NCBI GenBank assembly: GCA_018669005.1
Contig: JABJAL010000049.1
Coordinates: 1-54,789 of the forward strand
DNA: 54,789 bases
Direction of reading: 5' to 3'
Source: Nitrospinaceae bacterium
GTDB taxonomy: Bacteria; UBA8248
In this document: piece by piece, positions 6,915 to 15,503 of the stretch
Numbering within the stretch: the first letter of the stretch is position 1
How the letters are laid out: each line of letters starts with the position of its first letter
The notes under the pieces: model-generated
What the model saw: only the letters and a program-made list of their open reading frames with translations
Told to the model about the DNA's origin: nothing
Databases searched by the model: none
Program-made: the position numbers and the translations under genes

Positions 6915-7985
6915 ATGAGGAAATCCTGGCTGTATCAACTTGCAAAGGCGTGTTTCGTGGTGATGGTGGTGCTTGTTTTTTCTACTGCCGCGATGGCGGC
7001 CAAAATTGGCAAGACCACCGAAGAGATTATTAAATTAGCCAAGAAGGAACCCCGAGCTCATATTTCTACGACTTGGGCAGGAAAAATCATTAAGTTTCAA
7101 AAGCGTGGATTTAAGAAAAAATATGGGCTTTCTTTTAGTTTCTCTAATGTTTCCGGATTGGCCAGCAGGGAGCGGATACTCAACGAGGCGCTTAGCGGAA
7201 TTTACGAAAGCGATCTTGTAAACGTATCCGGTTCCTTGCGCGATAAGTTCATCAAGGCCGGGGTCATCGTTCCTATTAAATATGCCTCTCTCTTCCCCAA
7301 GGTAAGAGCTGATATTATCAGCCCCAAGGGTTATTTCTTGGGCACAGGGATGAATCAGTTCGGGATTGCCTACAATCCCAAGCTGGTATCGGCGGCGAAT
7401 GCCCCGAAAGATTGGCAGGATTGTCTGAATCCGATGTGGAAGGGAAAGCTGGCTGTGCTCGCGCGGCCCCTTACATGGATTCAGCTACACTTCTACTGGA
7501 AGAAAGACAAAAGCATTGCCTACCACAAGGCTTTGAAAAATAATAAACCCGTTTGGATGTCGAGCACGAATGGGACAACCGCACAGGTCGCCTCTGGTGA
7601 GTTCCCACTCCTTTGTGGCGTTCAGTATCATGCCGTCAAAAACGTGTTGCGGAAAGACGCAGGCGCACCTATTAAATTCGTGGTTCCCCATATTTTCCCC
7701 TACCAGGTTGGCGAGGCCCTCGCGGTGATGAAGGGGGGCAAAGCCCCGAATTCAGCAATTTTGCTGGCCTCCTATCTCGCTACGGATGGTGCGAAAGGTT
7801 ATGGCCTGTACGGGAGAAGCAACCCGAATATCAAGGGAACGGATGCGTATAACTATATTAGAAAAGCCGGCGCCAAGCCTGTCTGGTTCGGCTGGAAGGC
7901 TGCTGGCGCGGTTCAGGCCAACGCCTCTAGAGAAGTTGTATCCACCTGGGGATTCCCCAAGGGCAGAAAGAGGAAGAAGAAGTAG
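6915..7985 (+). CDS. ABC transporter substrate-binding protein (family 1, iron/putative organic ligand type)
   Basis: This is the periplasmic receptor of an ABC importer. A Sec signal peptide covers residues 1-28 (KACFVVMVVLVFSTAAMAA, cut after AMA). The mature part resembles extracellular solute-binding proteins of the FbpA/PotD type: an N-terminal lobe, then MNQFGIAYNPKLV, the WQDCLNPMWKGK stretch typical of this family, and a late GEALAVMKGGKAPN region. The C-terminus ends in a very basic tail (RKRKKK). The RBS is GGGGGAG. It heads an operon with a fused permease and ATPase. The ligand cannot be read from sequence; ferric iron is possible but the conserved tyrosine pair was not verified. 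Confidence 0.85.
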   Translation: MRKSWLYQLAKACFVVMVVLVFSTAAMAAKIGKTTEEIIKLAKKEPRAHISTTWAGKIIKFQKRGFKKKYGLSFSFSNVSGLASRERILNEALSGIYESDLVNVSGSLRDKFIKAGVIVPIKYASLFPKVRADIISPKGYFLGTGMNQFGIAYNPKLVSAANAPKDWQDCLNPMWKGKLAVLARPLTWIQLHFYWKKDKSIAYHKALKNNKPVWMSSTNGTTAQVASGEFPLLCGVQYHAVKNVLRKDAGAPIKFVVPHIFPYQVGEALAVMKGGKAPNSAILLASYLATDGAKGYGLYGRSNPNIKGTDAYNYIRKAGAKPVWFGWKAAGAVQANASREVVSTWGFPKGRKRKKK

Positions 7986-8065
7986 TAGCCTCCTAGGGAA
8001 TAAATAAAGCAGATGGCGCTAGGAAGGTATGTTGCCTTGCCCATCGTGTTTCCGGAATAAATTTT

Positions 8066-8102
8066 GGCCGCTGGGCGCTCTATTCGGGAGCGTCCAGCGG
8101 TC
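8066..8102 (+). terminator. Strong stem-loop between binding-protein and permease genes
   Basis: A 15-pair stem (GGCCGCTGGGCGCTC with GAGCGTCCAGCGGTC, two G-T pairs) and a seven-base loop lie 80 bases after the binding-protein stop. There is no immediate T run, so it may stabilise the upstream mRNA or only partly terminate, which would explain higher binding-protein expression. Confidence 0.55.
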
Positions 8103-8228
8103 GGTCCGGAATTTTCTTTTATGGGACCGGCATACTTCGGGTTTTCTGTGATCTCCTCGGTTGCCTCACCAGCAAAATAGATAAAATGAACCACACTCTT
8201 CAGCGTCTTTTGGCGCAGGAGAAGATAT

Positions 8229-10001
8229 ATGAAGTCCATTTCGTTGCCACAGCCTAATGTAGAGGATCGAATTCTGCGGGTGCGAAACTGGGTCAGGAAC
8301 AATCTGTTGATGGTTCTCGTCATATCGATTGTTTTGTTCCTGGTGCTGGTTCCCGTGACACGCTTGCTAATCACAAGTTTTCAGATTGGCCATCCCGCAC
8401 TTCCTGAAGGATGGTCGATAAATAACTATACTTCTGCGTTTTCCACACCTAATTTTTATGAATCCCTGGGAAGAACGTTCTGGGTCGCTGGCCTTGGAAC
8501 CTCGGTATCCCTGACATTTGCGATTCTCGTAGCATGGCTGGTCGAGCGAACAGACATGCCATTTCGAAATCTCGCATGGGCGATGATTCTGATTCCGATG
8601 GCTGTACCCAATATTTTGTTTGCCATGGGTTGGACTTTGCTTCTCTCGCCCAATGCCGGCGCTTTGAACGTTTTTTTGCGAAGTTTGCTGGATTTGGTCG
8701 GCATTCATGTGGCGAAGGGTCCGATCAATATTTTCTCTGTGGGCGGCCTCATTTTTCTCGACGGCATCCGGGGGGTGACAACGATTTTCTTGATGGTCGT
8801 TGGATGTTTTCGAATGATGGACCCAACTCTTGAGGAGGCCGCGAGAGTTTCCGGGGCGAGTGGCGTCGCGACATTTTTTAAAGTGACCCTGCCAGCGCTT
8901 TCTCCGGCTATCCTTGCGGCTGGCATGTATTCCTTTATTTTGAGCATGGAATCGTTTGAAGCCGCTTTAGCTGTAGGGCTGCCAGGTGGGGTCTTCGTGC
9001 TCAGCACGTTGATCTACTTTACGACCCGTGTTCAGGCCCCGCTTGACTACGGGCTAGGCGCCGTGTTCGGCGTGGTTTTCATGGTCATCATGATGGTTCT
9101 GCTTATCGGCTACCGTCGTGCGGTACGCAACTCAGAGCGGTTCTCTACAATCACGGGAAAAGGCTTCCGGCCCCGCATCATATCAATAGGTAAATGGCGC
9201 TACCCGGCGTTGGGTTTATTTATTTTATTTTTCCTCATTTCTATCGCTTTGCCCTTTACTATCCTTCTTTGGACCAGTTTCATGCCAAGCTACCGCATTC
9301 CATCCTTAGAAGTTATGCATCTTCTTACGCTTAATAATTTCATCGAAATCCTAAGTGATGATCGCGTTTATGATGTTCTTTGGAATACAATTGTGCTTAT
9401 GTTAGTTACGGCTACTGCTACCATGATTCTCGCCTTTTTCGTTTCATGGATGATTGTTCGGGGGCAGGGTAAGGGAAAAGGAAAAGGGGTGTTGGACGCT
9501 CTCGTGTTCCTTCCCCTTGCCATTCCGGGCATCGTTATCGCGATGGCTTTGCTGATGGCCTATTTAACTCCTCCTATGAATTATCTTGGAATATACGGAA
9601 CTGTTTGGATTTTGGTGTTGGGACTATCTGTGGCCTATCTCCCGTTTTGTACTCGTCTAATGAATGGTGCGATCGTTCAAGTGCACAAGGAACTTGAAGA
9701 AGCCGCCTACGTCAGCGGTGCGACAACGTTCCGTACATTGATGCAAGTCACCTTTCCTCTTCTGTTTCCCGCCTTTGCCGCCGGTTGGATATGGGTGGCC
9801 GTGCACGCTCTCCGATCATTTTCCATTCCTCTCATGTTGGCGGGAAGGCGTAACCAGGTTTTTGCTGTTTTGTTATGGGAATACTGGGAGGAGGATATTT
9901 CTCAGGCTGCGGCCATGGGGGTTTTGTTGATTATTGCCTTAATCCCTCTGACACTCCTCATGCGACGATTCGTCACGCAATTTAGCGGCCAAAAAGGTTA
10001 G
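8229..10001 (+). CDS. ABC transporter permease, two fused permease domains (FbpB-like)
   Basis: This is the inner-membrane channel of the importer. At 590 residues it holds two binding-protein-dependent permease domains, as in FbpB/AfuB-type iron importers, so one polypeptide replaces a permease dimer. Each half carries the EAA cytoplasmic loop that contacts the ATPase: EEAARVSGASGVATFFKVTL near residue 200 and EEAAYVSGATTFRTLMQVTF near 490. About twelve hydrophobic helices are evident. The ATG at 8229 follows GGAGAAG. It is preceded by the binding protein and followed 13 bases later by the ATPase. Confidence 0.9.
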   Translation: MKSISLPQPNVEDRILRVRNWVRNNLLMVLVISIVLFLVLVPVTRLLITSFQIGHPALPEGWSINNYTSAFSTPNFYESLGRTFWVAGLGTSVSLTFAILVAWLVERTDMPFRNLAWAMILIPMAVPNILFAMGWTLLLSPNAGALNVFLRSLLDLVGIHVAKGPINIFSVGGLIFLDGIRGVTTIFLMVVGCFRMMDPTLEEAARVSGASGVATFFKVTLPALSPAILAAGMYSFILSMESFEAALAVGLPGGVFVLSTLIYFTTRVQAPLDYGLGAVFGVVFMVIMMVLLIGYRRAVRNSERFSTITGKGFRPRIISIGKWRYPALGLFILFFLISIALPFTILLWTSFMPSYRIPSLEVMHLLTLNNFIEILSDDRVYDVLWNTIVLMLVTATATMILAFFVSWMIVRGQGKGKGKGVLDALVFLPLAIPGIVIAMALLMAYLTPPMNYLGIYGTVWILVLGLSVAYLPFCTRLMNGAIVQVHKELEEAAYVSGATTFRTLMQVTFPLLFPAFAAGWIWVAVHALRSFSIPLMLAGRRNQVFAVLLWEYWEEDISQAAAMGVLLIIALIPLTLLMRRFVTQFSGQKG

Positions 10002-10013
10002 GGTGGAGGCACT

Positions 10014-11114
10014 ATGCAGATTACCGTCACGAATTTAAGTAAAACCTTTGAGTCGATGGATGGACCTGTTGCGGCTCTTCAGGATGTGAGTTTTACGATC
10101 AACCGGGGAGAATTTTATACCCTGCTAGGGCCAAGTGGTTGCGGAAAAAGCACGACCCTCCGGTGTATCGCGGGACTTGAGAGTCCGGACAGTGGCGAGA
10201 TTCGGATTGGAGAGCAAGTTGTAGTGGCTCCAGGCGTTTCTGTTCCACCGAACGAGCGCCCCATTGGGATGGTATTCCAGTCGTATGCGATATGGCCGCA
10301 TATGACGGTGTTCAACAACGTGGCATTTCCCCTCAAGCAAGGGAAAAGAAAAGTGCCTCGGGCCGAAAGAGAAAAGCGCGTAATGGAAGTGCTCTCTTTG
10401 ATGCAGATGGAGGACCTGGCTCACCGGCCCGCTCCCAATTTAAGCGGAGGCCAGCAACAACGGGTAGCGCTGGCAAGGGCGCTTGTATCCAGTTCCGAGG
10501 TTCTCCTTCTTGATGAACCTTTGAGTAATCTTGATGCAAAGCTCCGGGAAGATTTAAGGCTGGAGATTAAAGATTTGACCCGGGAACTGGGAATCACTGC
10601 GATATATGTTACCCACGATCAACTTGAGGCGTTGGCCATGTCTGATCGAATAGCGGTGATGCTCAACGGGAAGATTGTTCAAGAGGCGACCCCAAGGGAG
10701 TTATACCTGAAGCCTAAAACCAGTTTTGTGGCCCAGTTTGTTGGACAAGTGAATTTCTTTGACGGAACTGTACGGGAAGACTCTTCTGATGGGCACGGTC
10801 TCATCGAGACGGCTCTGGGTGCTTGGCGCTGCCCAATTCCCAGTGGAATAACCAAAGGGGCCAAGGCCAAATTGGCGGTTCGGCCCGAAGGCTTGCGTCT
10901 CTCTTCCGGCGGGGAAGACAAAGAAGGAAACTTATTGGAGGGACGGGTGGAGAAGACCGTTTTTCTTGGCGAGACGATTGAGTGTCAAATTTTGGTGGGC
11001 TCTCAAACCATCACAACGAAGATTTCTATAGAGAATGAGGTTGCTGAAGGGGATAAGATTTTTTTGAAGTTTGCCCCAGAGAATTGCTTGGTTTTGCCAG
11101 CAGAGTCGCTTTAG
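10014..11114 (+). CDS. ABC transporter ATP-binding protein (PotA/FbpC type)
   Basis: This ATPase powers the importer. The 366-residue product shows Walker A GPSGCGKST (about 42-50), Q-loop FQSYAIWPHMT, signature LSGGQQQR (near 142), Walker B VLLLDEPLSNLD and switch histidine VTHDQ. A C-terminal TOBE-type region (about 245-366) is typical of MalK/PotA/FbpC proteins and may bind regulators or ligand. It starts with ATG after GGTGGAGG, 12 bases behind the permease. The family is certain; the transported ligand is not. Confidence 0.93.
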   Translation: MQITVTNLSKTFESMDGPVAALQDVSFTINRGEFYTLLGPSGCGKSTTLRCIAGLESPDSGEIRIGEQVVVAPGVSVPPNERPIGMVFQSYAIWPHMTVFNNVAFPLKQGKRKVPRAEREKRVMEVLSLMQMEDLAHRPAPNLSGGQQQRVALARALVSSSEVLLLDEPLSNLDAKLREDLRLEIKDLTRELGITAIYVTHDQLEALAMSDRIAVMLNGKIVQEATPRELYLKPKTSFVAQFVGQVNFFDGTVREDSSDGHGLIETALGAWRCPIPSGITKGAKAKLAVRPEGLRLSSGGEDKEGNLLEGRVEKTVFLGETIECQILVGSQTITTKISIENEVAEGDKIFLKFAPENCLVLPAESL

Positions 11115-11183
11115 TCTCATTTTTTTAGTTCAGATTTTTTTTGATTTGCAATTTGTCGTGCTCCTTATTTGAAAGGTGAAAAA

Positions 11184-12437
11184 ATGACCAAGCCCTATTT
11201 TAATGAGAACAAGCCTGAGAGTGAATATCCCAGTAACCTTACAGGGCCACGCCCTGAGGAGTCGAAAAACGTTCGCTTGGTGGCGCATTCCGATCTGAAC
11301 GGTTGGGGGGATGCCTTTCAGATTCGTGTGCGGGATGGCATTTGCTACATCATGGGGTCAGGCCTTTACGGTTCGAACGGTCTCATGGTCCTTGATGTCT
11401 CTGACCCTTCCAATCCAAAAATGATTAAACAAATGGAAGACAATCCCGCGGGAAGAACCCACAAGGTCCTTCTGGTTGATGATGTGTTGATCACCAATGT
11501 CGAGGAGCGGGCGGGAATGGAGCACCCCGATGTGATTGGCGGGCTTCGGGTTTTTGACAACACCGATCCTCGAAATCCTAAGTTCGTAAAAAATGTCGAG
11601 ACGGATGGGGCGGGTATTCATCGCCCGGTTTATGACTTTGACCGAAAATTGATGTACAGCGGCGGCAGGAAGGATGGTTGCAATGGGCGGGCGCTTCTTA
11701 TTCATGACATGAAAGACCCGAGGAATCCGACTCTTATTGGCGAAGGATGGGTGCCGGGTCAAAATGAAGCGGCGGGCGAGGAGCCTACCTGGGATCTGGA
11801 TCTCGTATCGAAGGGCGGGGTCGATCTGCACGAAGCGATTCCGTACGGCAATTATGTTACGTGCGCCTGGCGGCGGGGGGGATTCGGTATGATGGATCTG
11901 ACCGATCCCACCAAGCCCGAGTTCATGTGGCGGCGAAACTTTTATGAAACTCATAATTGGTCGCCTGCGTCTCACACTTTTATGGTTCCGAAAGGCTCGC
12001 ATTTCGGATTTCTTCTCACCGAGACTCACACCACTAATTGCGCTCATCCACCAGCGTTTGCGACTTTTTTTGACATGCGCAACCATATGGATCCGATTTC
12101 GATCAGCACATTCAACCCCTATCCACTCGATCCCATCACCATGCGGCCTCAGGATTCTTCCTGGTGCGAGCAGGGTGCCCGCTACGGTGCACATAATACA
12201 TGGCAATGGATGAAAGCCGACGATCTGCTCTGCCTGACGTGGTTCAATGCGGGTCTTCGTATTTTGGACTGGTCTAATCCTTTCGAGCCAAAGGAAGTGG
12301 GATACTTCATTCCAGCCGGCAACAAGGAGCGTTTCTGCCCTCAGACCAACGAGGTCTTTGTGGATCGGGAAACTGGCCTTATTTACATAAGCGATCGATG
12401 GGGGTTGGGCATGGATATACTGGAGTTCACCGGCTGA
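11184..12437 (+). CDS. LVIVD-repeat beta-propeller protein
   Basis: The 417-residue product carries LVIVD-type repeats, for example GLMVLDVSDPSNPKMI, GLRVFDNTDPRNPKFV, LIHDMKDPRNPTLIG, GMMDLTDPTKPEF and GLRILDWSNPFEPKEV, spaced by 50-60 residues. These are thought to form blades of a propeller and are usually found on secreted or surface proteins, but no signal peptide is seen here. I chose ATG 11184 because AAAGGTG lies about seven bases ahead; a TTG at 11169 is in frame. It has several conserved His and Trp residues (e.g. HNTWQW) that could form a binding site. It is co-directional with the ABC genes upstream and the metallohydrolase downstream. The function is not known. Confidence 0.85.
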   Translation: MTKPYFNENKPESEYPSNLTGPRPEESKNVRLVAHSDLNGWGDAFQIRVRDGICYIMGSGLYGSNGLMVLDVSDPSNPKMIKQMEDNPAGRTHKVLLVDDVLITNVEERAGMEHPDVIGGLRVFDNTDPRNPKFVKNVETDGAGIHRPVYDFDRKLMYSGGRKDGCNGRALLIHDMKDPRNPTLIGEGWVPGQNEAAGEEPTWDLDLVSKGGVDLHEAIPYGNYVTCAWRRGGFGMMDLTDPTKPEFMWRRNFYETHNWSPASHTFMVPKGSHFGFLLTETHTTNCAHPPAFATFFDMRNHMDPISISTFNPYPLDPITMRPQDSSWCEQGARYGAHNTWQWMKADDLLCLTWFNAGLRILDWSNPFEPKEVGYFIPAGNKERFCPQTNEVFVDRETGLIYISDRWGLGMDILEFTG

Positions 12438-12575
12438 TTTATTATTGTTGTGTTGTATAGGATTTGATCGCTGCTTTTTTTCAGAGAATGCTTGTTGCGT
12501 CTTTGGTGTGTAGGGTTTGGTGTATGTACAGAGCCGTGCACTAATTTTCGTTAACGAGGACGAGGAGGTGAGCCG

Positions 12576-13445
12576 GTGGAACAACTGGGCGAACGTCTTT
12601 ATGTAGAAACGAAATATGACTGGGCTAACGTAAGTGCTGCTGTCACGGATGAGGGAGTGGTCCTGATAGATAGTCCGGTAAGGCCTTCGGATTCGAAGGA
12701 TTGGCAGGACACAGTCAAAGGGTTGAGTCCCAAGGGAATTCGATACCTTATCGCCACTGATTATCATGGCGATCATACGACGGGTTCATCTTTCATCGAT
12801 GGAATTGGAGAGCAAGTTAACTTTATTGCGCCTCAGTTCGCCTACGATGAAATTTTAAAAGGTGATAACGCTTTTTCAAAAGAAATCTTCGTTGAAACAC
12901 TTCGTGATCTTGGCCATACAGAAGAGGCCGATGCCATTACCCGGGCCGCAGTTCCGCATCCTCAATTTTGTTTTGAGGACACCATGGTTTTGCACCTGCC
13001 ACCGCTTACGTTTGAGATTCGGCGCATGGGCGGTCACTCCCCGGCTACATCGGCAATTTTTGTGCCCGAGGAAGGTGTTTTGTTTTCAAGCGATGTTGTG
13101 AGCCATACCGGGGGCGGAATGCGGGATGCGAACCTGGGTGAATGGATTCGGGCCCTTGAGTGGATAGAGAGCCTGCCAATCAAAACGATTGTGCCCGGTC
13201 ATGGAGATATATGCGGGAAAGATGTGGCCACCCGCCAAAAGGAACGCATGGTTTCCATCAAGGGAACGATGGAAGAGGTTTTAAAGAAGGGATTGACCAA
13301 AGATGAAACGGTAGCGGATGAATCATTCCAGAAGTTCTTTCGGGCGGACACATCCCGAGGGGAATACTGGCTCCAGCAGCGAAAGGAAACTTTCCGAATT
13401 GGTATAGAAAGAGTTTACGACGAAGTTAAAGCAGATATCGGGTAA
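12576..13445 (+). CDS. Metallo-beta-lactamase-fold hydrolase with altered first metal ligand
   Basis: This 289-residue protein belongs to the MBL superfamily, whose members hydrolyse esters, thioesters or lactams with one or two metals. The core motif reads T61-D-Y-H-G-D-H67 instead of the usual HxHxDH, so the first histidine is aspartate, a one-base change (CAT to GAT). Other ligand motifs are present: GGHSPATS, the FSSDVV aspartate and VPGHGD. The start is GTG 12576 after GAGGAGGTG. No signal peptide is seen, so it is cytoplasmic. It follows the LVIVD gene and precedes the PPC gene, suggesting intracellular processing of the imported compound. Whether it keeps a two-metal site cannot be said. 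Confidence 0.88.
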   Translation: MEQLGERLYVETKYDWANVSAAVTDEGVVLIDSPVRPSDSKDWQDTVKGLSPKGIRYLIATDYHGDHTTGSSFIDGIGEQVNFIAPQFAYDEILKGDNAFSKEIFVETLRDLGHTEEADAITRAAVPHPQFCFEDTMVLHLPPLTFEIRRMGGHSPATSAIFVPEEGVLFSSDVVSHTGGGMRDANLGEWIRALEWIESLPIKTIVPGHGDICGKDVATRQKERMVSIKGTMEEVLKKGLTKDETVADESFQKFFRADTSRGEYWLQQRKETFRIGIERVYDEVKADIG

Positions 13446-13496
13446 CACAGATACCCGATAAATTTCGATTCGCTCTAATTTAGCGAGGATATTGAC

Positions 13497-13928
13497 ATGG
13501 CAATTACAGTAAAGGAAATGAAGATTGGGCGTGTATTTGAAATAAGATATGAGGCCGGAGATGAATTCTACCCGGAACTCAACAAGTTCGTGAAGGAGAA
13601 GAATATTCGAGCGGGCTCGGTTTTCCTCATGGGAGCGCTCACCGAGACATTTATGATCTCGGGATTTAACAGTATGAACGGCTATGACGTAAATCGTCAC
13701 CACTTTAAGGACTGGCGAGAACTCGTAGCCTACGGAAATATTACATGGCCCGAAGAGCCCCCTGCGGCGCTGGGAGATGTGACTTGGGATGAGCCCGAGC
13801 CTTATGTCCATATCCATATGTCTCTGAGCGGCGGTCCCGGCAAGAACGATGAAGTGCTGGTCGGACATTTGAGCGATGGAACGCTCAAGGGCGCGATGCT
13901 GGTTCAAATTTTCGAACTTGTGGAATAG
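13497..13928 (+). CDS. PPC/DUF296 domain protein
   Basis: The 143-residue protein is a single PPC (DUF296) domain. Its marks are KFVKEKNIRAGSVFLMGALTE near residues 27-47 and HIHMSLSGG with GHLSDGTLKGAM near 100-125; the histidines probably bind a metal as in solved bacterial members. In plants the domain is fused to AT-hooks, but here there is no DNA-binding extension, so a DNA role should not be assumed. A paralogue at 32377 has the same landmarks and also lies in an ABC transporter cluster. It is the last gene of this operon; a scar repeat follows 13 bases later. Confidence 0.9.
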   Translation: MAITVKEMKIGRVFEIRYEAGDEFYPELNKFVKEKNIRAGSVFLMGALTETFMISGFNSMNGYDVNRHHFKDWRELVAYGNITWPEEPPAALGDVTWDEPEPYVHIHMSLSGGPGKNDEVLVGHLSDGTLKGAMLVQIFELVE

Positions 13929-13940
13929 GTGTAGACAGTC

Positions 13941-14099
13941 TAGCACCCCGAAAAAATGATTCTCCTAAATGCGTATGGGTTATTGAAGTCGTTTGTCTGA
14001 GAAATTTCAGAAATTTGGATTGTACAAGGCAATGTTTAAGCGACTGTATCAATCCACGGCACGATTATTAAATAAGTCTTGATTCGTGCCCCGTTACCA
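13941..14099 (+). repeat. Decayed insertion-sequence end fused to tRNA-like 3' end, copy 6
   Basis: This starts near GCACCCCGAAAAAATGATTC and keeps the reading-frame tail on the minus strand as TYLIIVPWIDTVA-stop. It ends GATTCGTGCCCCGTTACCA, a mutated form of the tRNA-like end at 2278. Terminator and integrase remnants follow in the same order as at 2285-2430. Confidence 0.45.
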
Positions 14100-14110
14100 A
14101 TAAATTCAAA

Positions 14111-14140
14111 AGGGTTACGGTCTAGGCCGTAGCCCTTTTT
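14111..14140 (+). terminator. Rho-independent terminator, homologous to 2289-2319
   Basis: AGGGTTACGG pairs with CCGTAGCCCT (one G-T pair) and five T follow. It sits 11 bases after the tRNA-like CCA, the same arrangement as in copy 2. Confidence 0.7.
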
Positions 14141-14145
14141 GTGTC

Positions 14146-14220
14146 CTATGTCCACGTGAGTGTCCCGTCAATGAACAGAAGATTCTTTATATGGTCGGCA
14201 CTGCGGTAAGAATGCCTGAG
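14146..14220 (-). pseudogene. Tyrosine recombinase C-terminal remnant, second copy
   Basis: The minus strand reads RHSYRSADHIKNLLFIDGTL and then a TAG. It aligns base by base with the end of the 2285-2430 fragment (RYSHLSADHKASAV), with the catalytic tyrosine lost in this copy. It is abruptly joined to the hydroxy-acid oxidase gene on the right. It marks a second scar of the same kind of integrase. Confidence 0.6.
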
Positions 14221-14234
14221 TGCTCGTTCTATGG

Positions 14235-15386
14235 TTAAGCGAGGCGCGAGGCAAGCTCGTCTAAATTGTTGCATCCCAGTAGAGCTATATTGCGATAGAC
14301 CTCCTGGCTGAGCAGGGTAATGGCGTGGGTGACGCCCGCCTCCTCGCCGAGGGCCGCCGCATATAGAAAAGGCCGGCCAGCGAAGATAAAGTCAGCGCCC
14401 AAAGCCAAAGCCTTTACGACATCGGTGCCGCGGCGGATGCCGCTGTCAAAGAGTATCGCCATATTTCCTTTTTCGGCGGCAATTGACGAGAGTGCTTTCA
14501 GGGGGGGGATTGCGGTGTCGAGTTGCCGCCCGCCATGGTTTGAGACGAAAAGCCCATCGAGGCCAATGCTCGCAGCGATTTTGGTGTCCTCCGGTGACAG
14601 CACTCCCTTGATCAAGAGTTTGCCCTTCCATTTGTCCCGTAGCCATTTCATATCGTCCCAGTCCAAGGCGTCGCGAACATGAGGCCGCTGTGGTGCGCTG
14701 CTAGAGATAATTGGGATGCCGCGCTCTTTCCCATAATTTTCGATATGCGGCATACCACTGCTCATAAGAGTGCGCAGAAAAGTGCCTATTAACCAACGAG
14801 GGTGCGTCAATCCGTCTAGCGCGATTCGCAAACCAGGCCGAATCGGATATTCAAAGCCCGCTCGCAAGCCGGCTCGTCGGTTGCCCGGGACCGGAACGTC
14901 TACCGTGATGACCAGATGGCGGATGCCAGCCTGCCAAACCCGATCAGCAAGTTCGCTGATGGCGTCTCGCTCTGCAGTCACATAGGCCTGGAACCAGACA
15001 TCAGGATAAGCCTCGGCAATTTTTTCCATCGGGATTAGGGCGCTGGCACTCATTACATAAGGAATGTTTGCAGCCCGAGCCGCACGGGCAAAATTCAGAT
15101 CGGCCTCGAAGCCGAACATCGCAGAGGCCCCCATGGGCGAAATGCCGAAAGGGGCATCGAAGGATTTTCCAAATAAGACTTTCTTCATCGTCCGTTTGGT
15201 TACATCGTTAAGAACCCGGGGGCGAAGCCAAATTTCATCGAAGGCCTGACGGTTACCTTCGCGGGACAGATTTGCCTCTGTGCCCTTTGATCCAAACTCC
15301 CATAAGGCGCGAGGTAGAAACGAATGGGCAAGCGGTGCCAAATCTTCTAAGACCATGACGCGGCGAAGGTTGTATGGGATGGACAT
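14235..15386 (-). CDS. FMN-dependent alpha-hydroxy-acid oxidase/dehydrogenase
   Basis: This 383-residue TIM-barrel flavoprotein oxidises an L-2-hydroxy acid to the 2-oxo acid. Family landmarks are APFGISPMGASAMFG near residue 80, ITVDVPVPGNRR near 160, LLIKGVLSPEDTKIA with the FMN-contacting lysine near 255, catalytic SNHGGRQLD near 283, and DSGIRRGTDVVKALALGAD then AGRPFLYAAALG near the end. It has the usual family length. GGAGAGAAT precedes the ATG. It resembles the lactate/glycolate oxidase and LldD group; which acid is used is not visible. It is a single gene pointing into the scar at 14.1 kb. Confidence 0.92.
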   Translation of the reverse strand: MSIPYNLRRVMVLEDLAPLAHSFLPRALWEFGSKGTEANLSREGNRQAFDEIWLRPRVLNDVTKRTMKKVLFGKSFDAPFGISPMGASAMFGFEADLNFARAARAANIPYVMSASALIPMEKIAEAYPDVWFQAYVTAERDAISELADRVWQAGIRHLVITVDVPVPGNRRAGLRAGFEYPIRPGLRIALDGLTHPRWLIGTFLRTLMSSGMPHIENYGKERGIPIISSSAPQRPHVRDALDWDDMKWLRDKWKGKLLIKGVLSPEDTKIAASIGLDGLFVSNHGGRQLDTAIPPLKALSSIAAEKGNMAILFDSGIRRGTDVVKALALGADFIFAGRPFLYAAALGEEAGVTHAITLLSQEVYRNIALLGCNNLDELASRLA

Positions 15387-15503
15387 TTAATTCTCTCCAA
15401 ATGTTAAAAAATTTATTTGAACGCAGTAGTCTATATCATTCTGGGAAAAGGTGGTTCGCAAGCTGGTGCTGGCGATAATTGCGCTGAATGTCTATAAGGG
15501 GGA

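Noticed and set aside
11358-12776. 472-residue open frame antisense to the LVIVD gene
   Set aside because: It has no family resemblance and mirrors codon structure of the opposite genes; it also runs into the MBL gene.
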